The notes: generated from the letters alone by a model not told the origin. DNA of 64,000 nt from Symsagittifera roscoffensis (GCF_963678635.1 NW_026971313.1:1-64000); one strand, 5' to 3'. Numbered from the stretch's first letter, positions 1 through 10,246 are shown. Numbers and translations are program-made.

Positions 1-120
1 AAAATACCATGTACTAGATGTGGTAGAACATTTGGAGAAGGACACCTAAAAATTTTTCCAGCGATGGGGAAATCATGTAAAATTTGTAATAAGCCAAACC
101 ACTTCGCAAAAATTCGTCAC
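1..120 (+). pseudogene. Gag nucleocapsid zinc-knuckle tail (partial)
   Basis: Frame 1 from the first base reads a Cys-x2-Cys pair (bases 10-21), then a second Cys-x2-Cys-x4-His block (bases 76-102) within CKICNKPNHFAK. This is the double knuckle at the end of Gag in many Ty3/gypsy elements, which binds packaged RNA. The last Cys of the second knuckle is replaced by Arg, and the first knuckle also lacks expected ligands, so binding is probably lost. The reading frame runs directly into the inverted repeat at 110-287. Confidence 0.75.
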
Positions 121-287
121 ATGAATCAAAACTACGAATTAGGTTGCATTGTTCGTCTGAGCTGGAATTTTCTTCCGCAAATTCGTTCACCTGGTTCGAT
201 AACCAGGTGAACGAAATTGCGGAAGAAAATTCTAGCTCAGAAGAACAATGCAATCTAATTCGCAGTTTTGATTCATGTGACGAATTT
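110..287. repeat. Near-perfect 178-bp inverted repeat (hairpin) between Gag and protease
   Basis: Bases 110-197 are nearly the reverse complement of 200-287, with the centre at CACCTGGTT-CGAT-AACCAGGTG around base 198. The right arm reads in frame into the protease, so it is probably the original sequence, and the left arm an inverted copy. A minus-strand open frame over 14-574 exists only because of this mirror. Confidence 0.93.
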
Positions 288-720
288 GAAATCATGGCAG
301 TGGAAACAACATTACAGGTCCTAGTTGGAAAAGCCGAAAAATTGACATCAATTATCAAATTCAAACCATGCAAATCGGATACAAAATGTGTTCGAAAAAT
401 AGACGTTAGAAGGAATCCAAGATCACACCAGATAAAATCTCTGAAAGCGTTGGTAAGAATCGATACACACATTATCAATATGACAATAGACACAGGAAGT
501 CCAGTCTCCTTTCTAAATTGGACAACAGCAAAACAACTGTTACAACAAACAACCAATCCAAAGACTGAGTGCAATTTGTACTATTTTTCTGTCGGCAGGG
601 TGGGAAGTGACGGACGCAACATTCTTGGTTACAGAACGTAGAGCAAGATGTATTCTAGGATTAGATTTGCAAGGAAAATTGAGGATTCAGACAATAAAGA
701 AGTCTGCTCCATCAAGAAAA
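288..720 (+). pseudogene. Retroviral-type aspartic protease
   Basis: The catalytic motif Asp-Thr-Gly is at 489-497 in the context MTIDTGSPVSFLN, matching retropepsins that cleave the Gag-Pol polyprotein. The C-terminal protease signature ILGLDLQGKL follows at about 655-685 but in a different frame, so a frameshift lies between about 570 and 640. The two open stretches are 144-641 and 607-876. The domain has about the usual length for a retropepsin (100-120 residues) but is broken. Confidence 0.85.
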
Positions 721-1763
721 TCCAGGTTTGACGTGTTAATGTTTGAGCAGCCGGAAGGTAGGAAAAAGCAGTTTTACAAAAAATTCCCATCCCTATTTGA
801 CACAAAAGGGGAATCAAAAAACCATGTTGTGAACACCAAATTCAAATCCCCACTATGTCCCATTCAGGAAAAATGAAGGGGGATCCCTATTCATATACAA
901 AACAAAGTGCAAGCTGAGTTATCGAAATTGTTATCGAGGGTCATATAACAAAATTGGACAAATGCACGAGTGACACGATAGTTATTACTGTAAAAAAAGA
1001 TAATTCTATTAAGCCAGCACTAGACGCAAAACCAATAAATAGGCAGCTGTATAAGAACAAATATCAGATGCCAAATGTGGACGAATTATTGGATGGGGTC
1101 AGTCAGATAGCAACTGCAAATACAAACGGCAGGTTGTATTTTACGGTCTTCGATTTGAAATATGCCTAGAGCCAGATCAAACTGTACGCAGAAACAGCGA
1201 AGTAGTGCAATTTCAACATAGTGGATGGACAGGCTACAGGAAGATACAGGTTTCCGACCGGATTTTATGGCTAGCAGACATGCCTGCGGAATTTCAAAAA
1301 GCTATGGATCGAACATTGAATCATTCAAAAAATACTTTCTGTTTCCTGGATGACATTTTAATTGTATCTAAGGGAAACGAACATGAACACAAACAGTTAG
1401 TAACAAATGTTTTAAAGAAACCGGACAATGAGAATCTAGAGTTAAAATTAAAAAAAATGTGCTTTCTGTCAACCGGAAGTAAACTAGCTAGGTCACAAAA
1501 TCACGTCAGACGGTATAACACCAAAAATCAACAAAACACAGGCAGTTCTAAAATTGCAACATCCGAAATCGTTAAGACAACTAAGATTCTTTATGGGTAG
1601 TACTAATCATCTTTCAAAACTTATCGCGAACGCTGCAAGCTTAACTGACAAATTTAGACTATTGTTACGGGAAGAAAATGAGAAAAAGAAAATGAAAAAT
1701 GTTAAATTACCTGTAAAAAATTCGAGTGGGGGGAAGAACACTCGAGAATCTTTGAAGAGATAA
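721..1763 (+). pseudogene. Ty3/gypsy reverse transcriptase, frameshifted
   Basis: Recognisable pieces include a polymerase fingers block with PALDAKPINRQLYKNKYQMP (954-1080), the palm strand FTVFDLKYA carrying the first catalytic Asp (about 1140-1166, then a TAG), LADMPAEFQKAMD (about 1270-1310), and the active-site box FLDDILIVS (1343-1369), where Ty3/gypsy RTs have Y/F-x-DD. Further on, LRQLRFFMGSTNHLSKLI is the connection to RNase H. The pieces occupy at least three frames. Function in family: copies element RNA into cDNA. This copy is dead. Confidence 0.9.
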
Positions 1764-2260
1764 AAACAGTAGTGGCACGAATAGCACAAATTCATTAATA
1801 CGATCCCAAAAAGGATACTCGGGCAAAATGTGATGCAAGTCATAGCGGTCTCGGAGCAACAATAGAACAAAAAACGGAAGATAAATAATGGGTACCGATT
1901 GCTTTCGCATCACGCTATCTAAACGTTCAAGAAAACAAGTATTCGACAAATGAATTAGAACTGCTCGCAGTAATCTGGGCAGTAGATAGATTCAAACACT
2001 ACCTACTGGGAAAAGAATTCATTCTGGCTACAGATCATAAGGCTCTGACATCAGCCTTAGGCGAATATAAATCAAACAAAACGTATCAATCCCGACTTAC
2101 TAGGTAGGTGGATAGGTTACTACCTTGCCAATTTAAGGTCGTTCATATACTAGGTAAGGACATAGGGATTTTTGATTATATGTCAAGAGAACCAAACGAG
2201 GAGCCGTGGCCAGAGTCGTATTTAGATGAAAAATTCGTTGTGTCATAGTTTGAATGTTTC
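1764..2260 (+). pseudogene. RNase H domain of the Ty3/gypsy pol, with stops
   Basis: One frame reads KCDASHSGLGATIEQK (first catalytic Asp), then NELELLAVIWAVDRFKHYL (catalytic Glu) and ILATDHKALTSAL (second Asp), the standard order for retrotransposon RNase H, which degrades the RNA strand during cDNA synthesis. TAA at 1886-1888 and TAG at 2104-2106 interrupt it. The tail CQFKVVHILGKDIG...SREP is the usual RNase H end. Confidence 0.88.
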
Positions 2261-2676
2261 CATGAAGCACTCGACTGCTTAAGCAGTTGACTAAATGAGA
2301 CAGCAAAAGAAATACAGAATGAAAACATTCTAGAACTTTCTGGATTGAAAGACACAACGAATAAATTGATAGATAAGTCATCCCATAGTTGTTATAGCAA
2401 CCGTTTTTTCCAAAAACGAACACGGCTCGACCGGAACGAGAACGGTCCAAGTTGGCGCCTGTCAAAATTTGAGCTAAACAGTTTACGTGAAATCTCTTAT
2501 TGCAAACAGTCGGTCGACAAAAATGAAAAACAAACTTATCTGGATTTGAAAAGCAATATGGAGGAGAAGGACCCGAAAGAGAAACCCAAAAAGACAGTCA
2601 AGATAGTAGAACGGGACAGGAGTAGAGACCAGTTGTTAGAACGAGTGACGGAGACAACATACAAGAGACAAGGACA
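2261..2676 (+). pseudogene. Pol linker between RNase H and integrase, low-complexity charged
   Basis: No domain recognised. The open stretch at 2345-2749 is rich in Lys, Glu, Arg and Asp. It joins RNase H to the integrase frame, which itself carries a further 140 or so residues of acidic and Ser/Thr-rich sequence before the integrase zinc-binding region. This makes a linker clearly longer than the short one I expect in Ty3/gypsy pol. The reading frame is uncertain because of the shifts around it. Confidence 0.5.
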
Positions 2677-4644
2677 GTGCATAGAGAACAAGACTCAGAC
2701 AGTTCGGGGGACGATACACCACAGGTCGAATGGAGAAAGATGGACATAATTAATCGAAAAAAAGATTCGAGTCAATCGACATCAACACCTACATCCGCAG
2801 AGACCACACAAGAAAAGCCACAAGGACTGATTTCGTTTTGGGATTTAAGAGGATCCGAGCGGAATGATAGAGTAATTCCGGGAAGTCTGTTGGAATTGGA
2901 AGCATCAACCTGTATGCTCAGCCCACATGAAAACAGCTCAGCAGGGAGTGATCGAAATATCATCGAGATAGATCTTACGGCAGACAGTTCGATTTCAAGC
3001 CCGGAGGTCAGCACAGTTGGGGGACAAAAAAGTGTTCGAAGGTCCAGAAAAGACGAATTCAGACATGCAGAACAAATAGAAAACAATAACCTGAACAATT
3101 TGTCGAAGCTGTTTGATCGAAATTTATTGGCCGAGTTAACTACGGAGGACACATGGTTGGATCGCCTCAGAAGAGTTATTGAAACGAAAGATCGCCATTC
3201 ATTCGAACTTATGGGACCTTTCACAAACTCACTTTGGCACCAGATGGCTGTAGTAGACGACTGCAAAATAATAGATGGGAGACTTGCAGTTCCGGGACAG
3301 CTACGATCGGCAGTACTCAAACCAATTCATCGAGGCCACCCAGGTCAGGAAGCGATGTTAGACGTGTCAAAGTACCTGTGGTGGCCACACATGCACAACG
3401 ACATTGTGAAATTGGCCGAAGAAGGTCGTAATTGTACTCGATATGGTAGGAAGGTTAAATATATTATACCAAAAAATGAGTCAAAACCTCTCCCACTGCT
3501 CACGCAGCCGGGGCAAGAGCTACAGTTAGACTATGCCGGTCCTTTAGAAGATAAAAAGGGAAACAAGATCTACTTGCTTACAGCTATAGATAGATTCCCA
3601 TCAGTTAAAATAACAAAATCAACCGGGGGAAAGTCATCAGTGAAGTTTCTGCGTACTTACATTGATACACATGGAATACCGGAATCAAAAAGAACTGATC
3701 AATTCTCTGGATTTAAAGGACAAACAAGGAAAAAGTTTTGTGCTGAAAATAACATCGAACAAATATTATGTCCGGTAGGGGACCACCGGGGTTGCGGACT
3801 TGTTGAGAGAACTATTCAAACGATAAAACGGAAACTAGGGGTAATGTTATTGAGTGAAAACGTCACATCAAAAAAACTTGCTCTTAGCACAATAACTAGA
3901 GACCTTACATAGTGTAAACAGAAAAAGATTAATTGTTCGCCATTTGAGGCACACTTCGCTCGCCTTCCAAAAACAGAATTCAAAATATTAAGGGATAAAT
4001 TCATTGAAAACTCTGAACATTTAGATAAGGAACATCTGGAACGTTCAGCACTCACAGCATCTCAGTTAAAAAGAAGGGTCGACCAAACGCATGAGCTTGT
4101 GAAAATTGTGAAGAAAGGTCAAGATAGCAGAGACGTGAGTCCCAAATTCAAAACTGAGGTAGAATCGGCTAAGAACACAGATCGGACCATAGCGTTTAAG
4201 ACACTATTGGAGGAGAATGCACGGTGGAACTCGACAAGGCGAGATACGTCGGCGAATGACATCCGGAGAATAGTTGACAAAACAAGCACAATTAACACGG
4301 AGTTAAGAAAAGAGCTATTGTACTCATGGGAATACGGATTTATGGAGGATAAACCGGAAGAATTAGAGCCAAGTACTAATCTCCTAAGAAGGGACGAAAA
4401 TCGGAAAAGTGGAAAAGCTTTAACCAATCCACTAAAAGGAAAAGTTGTTTCGGAAACCCCACACACACAGTCAAAACAGCTTCAGGAGCAGTATATTGAA
4501 AAAGTGACATTGCCCAGGCGAAAATTGATACGAACGACACGAGGGATAAAAGCCCGAAAAAGGAACATTCCAGACAAAGTCCCCATGCAGACGAGCCGAA
4601 ATCAAAATCTAAATAAAGGAAGGGGGCTCAAAGAAAAAGACTGA
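2677..4644 (+). pseudogene. Ty3/gypsy integrase plus C-terminal extension, one in-frame stop
   Basis: A single frame runs from 2677 to 4644 with only one stop, TAG at 3910-3912. Residues 1-150 (from 2677) are an acidic Ser/Thr-rich linker. The zinc-binding region has His218 and His221, with Cys253; the partner at 256 is Tyr instead of Cys. The catalytic core has Asp285 (LDYAGP), Asp341 (RTDQFSGF) and Glu377 (GLVERTIQ), giving exactly 35 residues between the second Asp and Glu, the DD35E spacing that integrases use to join cDNA to target DNA. After the stop, NCSPFEAHFAR and a long Lys/Glu-rich region follow. This is the best preserved part of the element, but it is not intact. Confidence 0.9.
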
Positions 4645-4657
4645 TGGTTCGGACGAT

Positions 4658-5032
4658 ATGCCGGAGATACAAAACCGGGTGAATTTAGATAATACAGTGG
4701 AGTTGTATCAGGATAGCCAACAGAATGTAACGTCAAAAGAATTGGAGGTGAATGGGGGACTTAATCTGGCTGTAAGGAGAGCCAAAGCAAACAATACCGG
4801 GCCAGGGTCGAGCAGCAAGGAGAGTGTAGAACCAAAAAGTGCTAGAAAGAGAAAGAAAAAGCTTACAGGTCAAGATAGTGGGAAACAAAAAGCTGCAACA
4901 ACAGCGGAATCGCCAAGTCATATGTCGCTTCCCGCAATGGCTCGGAATCCAAATACGTCAACTCCGAGAAAAGAGTTGAAGGACAAGTCCAAAGAGATCA
5001 CTAGGAAGACCTCAGCAGCCAAAGTATTATAG
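4658..5032 (+). pseudogene. Basic C-terminal region of pol, frame-shifted
   Basis: A 124-codon open stretch shifted one frame from the integrase ORF. It is rich in Lys, Ser and Thr with a strongly basic cluster (KSARKRKKKLTGQ), compatible with a nuclear-localising or nucleic-acid-binding tail. No domain recognised. Its last 24 codons (from 4960) begin the stretch copied again at 12216. Confidence 0.5.
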
Positions 5033-5033
5033 A

Positions 5034-5540
5034 CTTTTCAAAGTCGAGACCTTAGTTACAGAAGATTGGAATCAGCTGGCGGACCAGTTATTAACACGAG
5101 GAGTTCAAAAAGAAGCAGAAGCGATCCTGAAAAAAACGGATGGAAGCGAGGACGAAAGAAGCAATGCACCTCCAGGTTTTTCCGACGAGTCAGGCGAGGC
5201 GGAATTAACAATCAGACGGAGTGGAAGACAAACCAAAAACAAAGGATCAGTTCGCTTCGGAAATCCCGTGACACATTCCATAAAGTTGATTACAAGCGAT
5301 CAAGAAATAACCGAGCTCAACAAGGCGGCACTAGAGTCGTACAGAGTATGACTAGCAACGCTAAAACCAGATGATAATAGTCCGATCGAGACAAAGTTGG
5401 GACTTCTGGAGAGGCACTTATTTCGGCGTAAATTCGCGAGTGAGGCACTGGGTATTTCTAAGATGTGGAGCGAGGAAAGGAAAAAACCTTTACATGCCGA
5501 AGAACACGAGTCAGTAGATCAAGGAGAATTGGAAAAGTAG
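5034..5540 (+). pseudogene. C-terminal tail of Ty3/gypsy pol with internal TGA
   Basis: In the frame starting at 5034 the sequence is open to 5540 apart from TGA at 5349-5351. It contains LTIRRSGRQTKNKGSVRFG, resembling the Arg/Ser-rich motif with a following RFG that closes pol in K02A2.6-like Ty3/gypsy elements. A 102-codon frame at 5066-5374 overlaps it but shows no family resemblance, so I treat that as a shadow. The same segment recurs at 12290-12796. Confidence 0.6.
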
Positions 5541-5654
5541 AATCAAAGATCATACAAACTCACATAGGTTCATCAAATTAAACTGAGTATCAAAACTCAT
5601 AATTATTCAAATTTTTCAAGTATGCTATATAAAATTTGTTTATGCCAAGGGGAG

Positions 5655-5956
5655 TGTGGTACAGCACATACTGCATGTGCAGTAACCAAGTGTTCTCTGC
5701 CGCATACTAACCTTGGATTGCTATTGGTATCTAGAATTATATATATTGTTATTATGTAATGACTAGGGTCAGGCAGTGTTGACCGATGCATAGTTTCGTT
5801 AAAGTTTAGTGTAAGCTTCACAACCGAGTATGGTGAACAAGCTGGTTTACTGAACCACCAAGAACAAGAAAACAAAAGAGTTTCAACATTGAATTAAAAG
5901 TGTTGAAACCGTTTCTCTTTTCAGTTACTAGCACAGTATTTCATCATTTCACTACA
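5655..5956 (+). repeat. Candidate 3' LTR with preceding polypurine tract
   Basis: A purine tract, CCAAGGGGAG (5645-5654), is followed by TGTGGTACAG... and the block ends ...TTTCACTACA at 5956, giving the TG...CA ends and short length (302 bp) expected of a Ty3/gypsy LTR just after pol. An AT-rich TATATATA stretch lies inside at about 5738. The 5' LTR is outside the window, so paired-LTR proof is missing. The same block is duplicated at 12911-13212. Confidence 0.6.
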
Positions 5957-6174
5957 GACCCGATCCGTAAACAAGCTAAAATTGAGGTCCAAAACTGACG
6001 AAGTTGCTTCAGTTGGCTCGAAAAATAACAAAGCTTGCTCGTAGAGCTTCCGGGATAAGCTTATTCGCTTCCTCGTAAAACATAGATTTAAGAACTACCT
6101 TATTTGAGCTTGCGCAACCCTAGGTTGAGCTGCAGGAGCTACTGATCGAAGCGGAAAAGTGGGGGTGTCAGGGC

Positions 6175-6291
6175 TGTAAAACGCTTGTTTGAGCCTTAAG
6201 GAGTGCTCGCACAGCTTCGGTTTAGTTTTAGCGAAATTTTATACGGTTGATGGTCAGCTGAATGGGGAAGAGGGGAAGATGAGAGCTGTGC
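6175..6291 (+). repeat. Satellite-core block in the upstream spacer (unit 1)
   Basis: TAAAACGCTTGTTTGAGC, then GTGCTCGCACAGCTTCGG, TTTAGTTTTAGCGAA, GGTTGATGGTCAGCTG and GATGAGAGCTGTGC occur in the same order and spacing as in each monomer of the array at 31376-64000. Similarity stops shortly after 6291. A second copy is at 13431-13547. Confidence 0.88.
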
Positions 6292-6723
6292 GACCAGTGG
6301 TTCAAAAGTTATGACCCGAGTCATTAACTCTGTAACTCCATTTTTGAGCTCGAAAATGCAGAAAAACAGCTGTTTAGGCATAAAAGAGTCCTACCACAGC
6401 TGACTTTGCTAATAGTGTGAGAACTACTTGGTGTAGAAAGCTAACTTCGATCAGACCAGTGATTTAAAAGTTATAGCGCTTTGGCTGAACTGCGATTTTG
6501 AGCTCAAAAAGTGAAGAAGTTTAGAAGAATGAAATTTTGGGCAACAAAAAGTTGTAAATTTTTTATATAATAATAATTGCTGGAAAGCTCCTGAGCATTG
6601 CGTTTTTTTGATGTATTACAAGTAAAATTAGTTCAGCTTCCAGCTTGAGTTTAAAGTTGACTTCTGCTGTTTTTCCAAAAAAAGTTCACTCCAGGGCATT
6701 GCCTTTTTGGTCATCATAAAAAG

Positions 6724-7932
6724 GTGCGATTCAATTGGGGTAAAACGCGTAAGAAAGTACATGAGCAGGGCTTTCCGTGCGTATTTTCAAAAGGTGTTTA
6801 AAGCAAAAATTGAGCAAATTGTGAACAAATTTTTTTTCCCAGAAAAACTCATTTAGGAGATTTCTGAGTATTATAGGGGTAGAGTAGTAGCGAAAATTGC
6901 CAAAATTTTTTGAAATTTTGGATTTTTTTATACTTCCTAACCTCAAAAGCGTTTCAAAAAGGCGTTATTTGATGAGACTTGACCACTGATAAAGTATCAT
7001 CGCTCGATTTCGCCTAGCCATGAGAACCATCCAAGGTTTGGGAAGAACGAATGTCAGATAATTTATAACTACAAAGCAGTCGTTGAGCTGTTTGTGAATA
7101 GAAGGATTGGCTTTAGCTAAGGTGCTTCTAAGTACTGCGCATAACTATGAACCGGTTTAAAACAAATCATGCTTGGTGGCGCTTGCATAAGCCTGGTCAT
7201 GGTGCCCCAGGGAAGACTTACTTTGGGTGTAGTTGGGTATGGTTTACCGTATTGTGCGATTCAATTGGGGTGAAGTGCAATGGAAACTTGTGCGATTCAA
7301 TTGGGGTATAGTGCGTTGGGAAGTACATGGGTAGGCTTTCCGGGCGTGTTTTCAAAAAAAATTTTGGCCAAAACTGAGCAAATGGTGAGCACTTGAAAAA
7401 AATCTTTCCTTTCCCAAAAATATTCATTAAGGAGGTTTCTGTGTATTATAGGGGAAGAGTATTAGCAAGAATTTTCAAAAAAAAAAACGTTTAAGAAGGG
7501 CGTCATTTGATAAGCGTATAAGAAGGGTATAAGAAGGGCGTATAAGAATGGCGTTATTTGATGAGACTTGACCACTGGTAAACTATCATTGCTCGATTTC
7601 GCCTCAGCAAGGAGAAACATCCAAGGTTCGTAAAGAACGAAGTTCAGATAGTTTATAACATTAAAGCGAACCAAAACTGCCTTAAAGGCTTTGTGGAGTT
7701 GAGCAAAGGCTCTTCTCGAGAAGGCTGAGAAAAGCTTGAAAGTGAAGCAATCAGTCGTTAAGCTGTTCGTGAAAAGAAGAATTGGCTTTAGCTAAGGTGA
7801 TTCTAAGTACTGCGCATAACTATGAACCGGTTTGAACCAAATCATGATTGGTGGTTCTTGCTTGAGACTGGACTTGGTGCCCCAGTCAAAGTAGCTTGCT
7901 TATAGGTGTAGTTGGATATGGTTTACCGTATC
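6724..7932 (+). repeat. Two degenerate direct repeats of about 0.55-0.65 kb in the upstream spacer
   Basis: Both copies start with GTGCGATTCAATTGGGGT, then share TACATG-GCAGGCTTTCCG, AGTATTATAGGGG, GGCGTTATTTGATGAGACTTG, CTCGATTTCGCC, TTGGCTTTAGCTAAGGTG, ACTGCGCATAACTATGAACC and TGTAGTTGG-TATGGTTTACCGTA. The start motif itself is repeated at 7254 and 7289. Copy 2 carries extra sequence. The same pair recurs at about 13980-15140; there a roughly 49-bp deletion removes the short AAGAAGGGCGT repeats present near 7495-7550. Confidence 0.85.
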
Positions 7933-8156
7933 AGTACCATAGGTGCACAACTATGCTGTTTAAATGAGTTCGTCAGAGGACCGCGTTTCCTCCTCTAGGG
8001 TCCAAGATTACTTCAGCTCGTGAAGGTTTTAAAAGTTGATAGTAGTAGATTGAGCGTGGGAAAGGTTGGAACAGCATAGTTCCGACCTTTATGGAAAAGT
8101 TGCAGCTTGCAAATCTGTGTTCGGTTTAAAAAAGCTAGCTTCCGAAGTACTTTAAA

Positions 8157-10137
8157 CTGATTGATCCTGTCAGTTGCAATCTGCTTGTCTGAAAGACTAA
8201 GCCATGCATATGAAAGTGAAATTTGCGAAAGTGAAACCGCGAATGGCTCATTAAATCATTTACTATCTAAAAGTTGAGTTACCTATCAGATGAATAACTG
8301 CGGTAACCCTGCAGCAATCGCATGCAGATTGTGTGACTCCGGTCGCGAACTCTTACAAGAATTCATCAAGCGTCCTTCTAAGTACGGGCGCATGCCGGAT
8401 GAATCCAAACTTACTAAAAGATCCCAGATGGCTTAGTTCGGGGTACGCAGCTTCCGAACTTCTGAGCTATCAACCGATGATAGCAGTGTAACGATCATGG
8501 AGCTATCAACCGATGATGGTTGTGACGGCTAACGGGGAATCAGGTTTCGATATTGGAGAGGGAGCCTTAGAAACGGCTACCACATTCCATGAAGGCAGCA
8601 AGCACGCAAATTACCCAGTCTCCGCACGAGGTGGTAGTGACGAGAAATAATGATATGAGCTCCAATGGTTTGTAATCAGAATGGAAAGAATGCGAAAGCT
8701 CATTTGATGATCAAGTAGAGGGCAAGTCTGGTGCCAGCAGCCGCGGTAATACCAGCCTCTAAAAGCGTATTCGAAAGTTGCTGCGTTTAAAAAACGCATA
8801 GTTGGATCTGTTTGAGTATAACGGTAACATTGTGGTTAGTTAACGCTTTCCACCCGTTACGCTCATCCTTCGCATCGAAGAAATACCTTCCACTTAAAAG
8901 TGACGTTGTTTTCACTTCGAGAAAATTAGAGTAATCAAAGCATTCTTTGGGATTGAATAACCAACCATGGAATAATGGAGAATGACCCGCGTTTTCCTGA
9001 TCCCGGTGACTAAAGTGCGGTAATGATTGAAAGGAACAGTCGGGGTCATTTGTATTGCTACGTTAAAGGTGAAGTTCTTGGAACGTGGCAAAACAAACTA
9101 CTGCGAAAGCATTTGCCAAGAATGTTTTCCTTAATCAAGTTAGAGTATTGAAGAGAATTAGGTACCCTCGTAATTCTAACTATAAACTATACCAACTTAC
9201 GATTTGTCAAAGTCTCTTCTGACTTGGCAAGATATTAACCGGGAAACCAAACTTTATTGGTTCCGGGGGAAGTATGGTTGTAACATCGAAACTTGAAGGA
9301 ATTGACGGAAGGGCACCACCAGTAGTGGCGTCTGTGGCTTATTTTGACTCACCAGATCCAGACATCTTAAGGATTGACAGATGGATGATGTTTCATGATT
9401 TTATGGGCGGTGATGCATGGCCGTTCTTAGTTAGTGGATGAATCTCTCTGGCTAATTCCCATAACGAGCGAGATCTTGATCATCAAAATAGTGTCATTCT
9501 CGTTAGAGTATTGGTTACTTCTTAGAGGTACTATGTGCAATTAAATAGCACGTGAAGTGAGGCTATAACAGGTCTGTGATGCCCTTAGATGTCGTGGACT
9601 GCACGCGCGCTACACTGGTGAAATTAATTTGAGGGTTAACCTTCGGCCTATATGGTCCGGGTAATCGCCTAAAATTCATGAGCGTGAAGGGGATTGAATA
9701 TTGTAACTTGCATTCGTGAACCAGGAAATCCTAGTACTCGGTAGTCAACACAACTACTGGCCAGTTGCACACAACGCCCGTCGCTACTACTGATTGGAAG
9801 TTTAAGCAAGAATTGCAGAAGCCCGGCGTTGAGACTTCGGTACTGGCAATGGGTGCACGCGGATCGAGCTCAATTGTACACAACGCCCGTTTTACACAAC
9901 GGGCGTCGCTACTACTGATTGGATGTTTAAGCAAGAATTGCAGAAGCCCGTCGCTGAGACTTCGGTCAGTTGTACACAACGTTGTCTACAACGCCCGTCG
10001 CTACTACTGATTGGATGTTTAAGCAAGAATTGCAGAAGCCCGTCGTTGAGACTTCGGTCCTGGTAATGCGTGGCAGAGGATCGAGCTTAATTTTCCAGAG
10101 GAAGTAAATGTCGTAACAAGGTTTCCGGAAGGATCAG
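8157..10137 (+). rRNA. 18S small-subunit rRNA, copy 1 (aberrant, probably pseudogene)
   Basis: Starts CTGATTGATCCTGTCAGT, contains GTGCCAGCAGCCGCGGTAAT (8730-8749), GGAATTGACGGAAGGGCACC (9298-9317), ACGCGCGCTACACTGG (about 9603) and GTCGTAACAAGGTTTCC (about 10110), so identity as 18S is certain. Length is about 1.98 kb. Oddities: the helix-44 5' strand segment is present three times (9765-10075), the 3' helix-45 hairpin is missing, the segment after AATCAAG lacks the usual GAACGAAAGTTAG start, the 790-loop reads ATTAGGTACC (change at 9162), and two universal bases differ from copy 2 (9323 and 9460). These suggest a decayed copy. The minus-strand open frames inside are shadows. Confidence 0.95.
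9765..10075 (+). repeat. Triplicated helix-44 segment in 18S copy 1
   Basis: Three copies of a 96-109-bp unit start at 9765, 9874 and 9970. Each holds CGCCCGTCGCTACTACTGAT, TTTAAGCAAGAATTGCAGAAGCCC and GAGACTTCGGT. A normal 18S has this segment once. The middle copy also has a small inverted repeat around CGCCCGTTTTACACAACGGGCG. Confidence 0.95.
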
Positions 10138-10246
10138 TGACTAATGCCACTGTATGAGCGAAGAGCCAGTCTACTCACTAAATAATAACCGGTACACAGT
10201 AGAGTTTGGGGATTTTGCTGAAAGATGGTGGTGCATTATAGCATAA

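Larger units (their letters stand above)
1..5956 (+). mobile_element. Decayed Ty3/gypsy-type LTR retrotransposon, 5' end outside window
   Basis: Fragments in the order zinc knuckle, aspartic protease, reverse transcriptase, RNase H and integrase all lie on the + strand, which is the Ty3/gypsy order (integrase last). The window opens inside the Gag nucleocapsid, so the 5' LTR, primer-binding site and most of gag are not visible. The pol region has at least three frameshifts and several in-frame stops (for example about 1167, 1886, 2104, 3910 and 5349), so it cannot act on its own. A purine-rich tract followed by a TG...CA block at 5655-5956 is the likely 3' LTR. Domain order and zinc-knuckle style suggest the Mag-like group common in invertebrates, but clade placement is inference. 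Confidence 0.9.
5957..8156 (+). other. Spacer and 5' external transcribed region upstream of 18S copy 1
   Basis: No coding signal. It contains a 117-bp block (6175-6291) shared with the downstream satellite, a pair of degenerate direct repeats (6724-7252 and 7254-7932), and a hairpin module at 7866-7900 that recurs in ITS1 and the 3' spacer. The RNA polymerase I start site cannot be located from sequence alone. Confidence 0.7.

Noticed and set aside
14-574. 186-codon minus-strand open frame
   Set aside because: It mirrors the plus-strand protease frame through the inverted repeat at 110-287 and has no independent family resemblance.
5066-5374. 102-codon frame in the Ty3 tail (and its copy at 12322-12630)
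   Set aside because: The overlapping frame at 5034-5540 gives the better pol-like C-terminus, so this frame is probably a shadow.
8611-8799. Short open frames inside the 18S and 28S genes (for example 8611-8799, 9731-10010 and 21455-21685)
   Set aside because: They lie within clear rRNA sequence, are repeated exactly in both 18S copies, and show no protein family.
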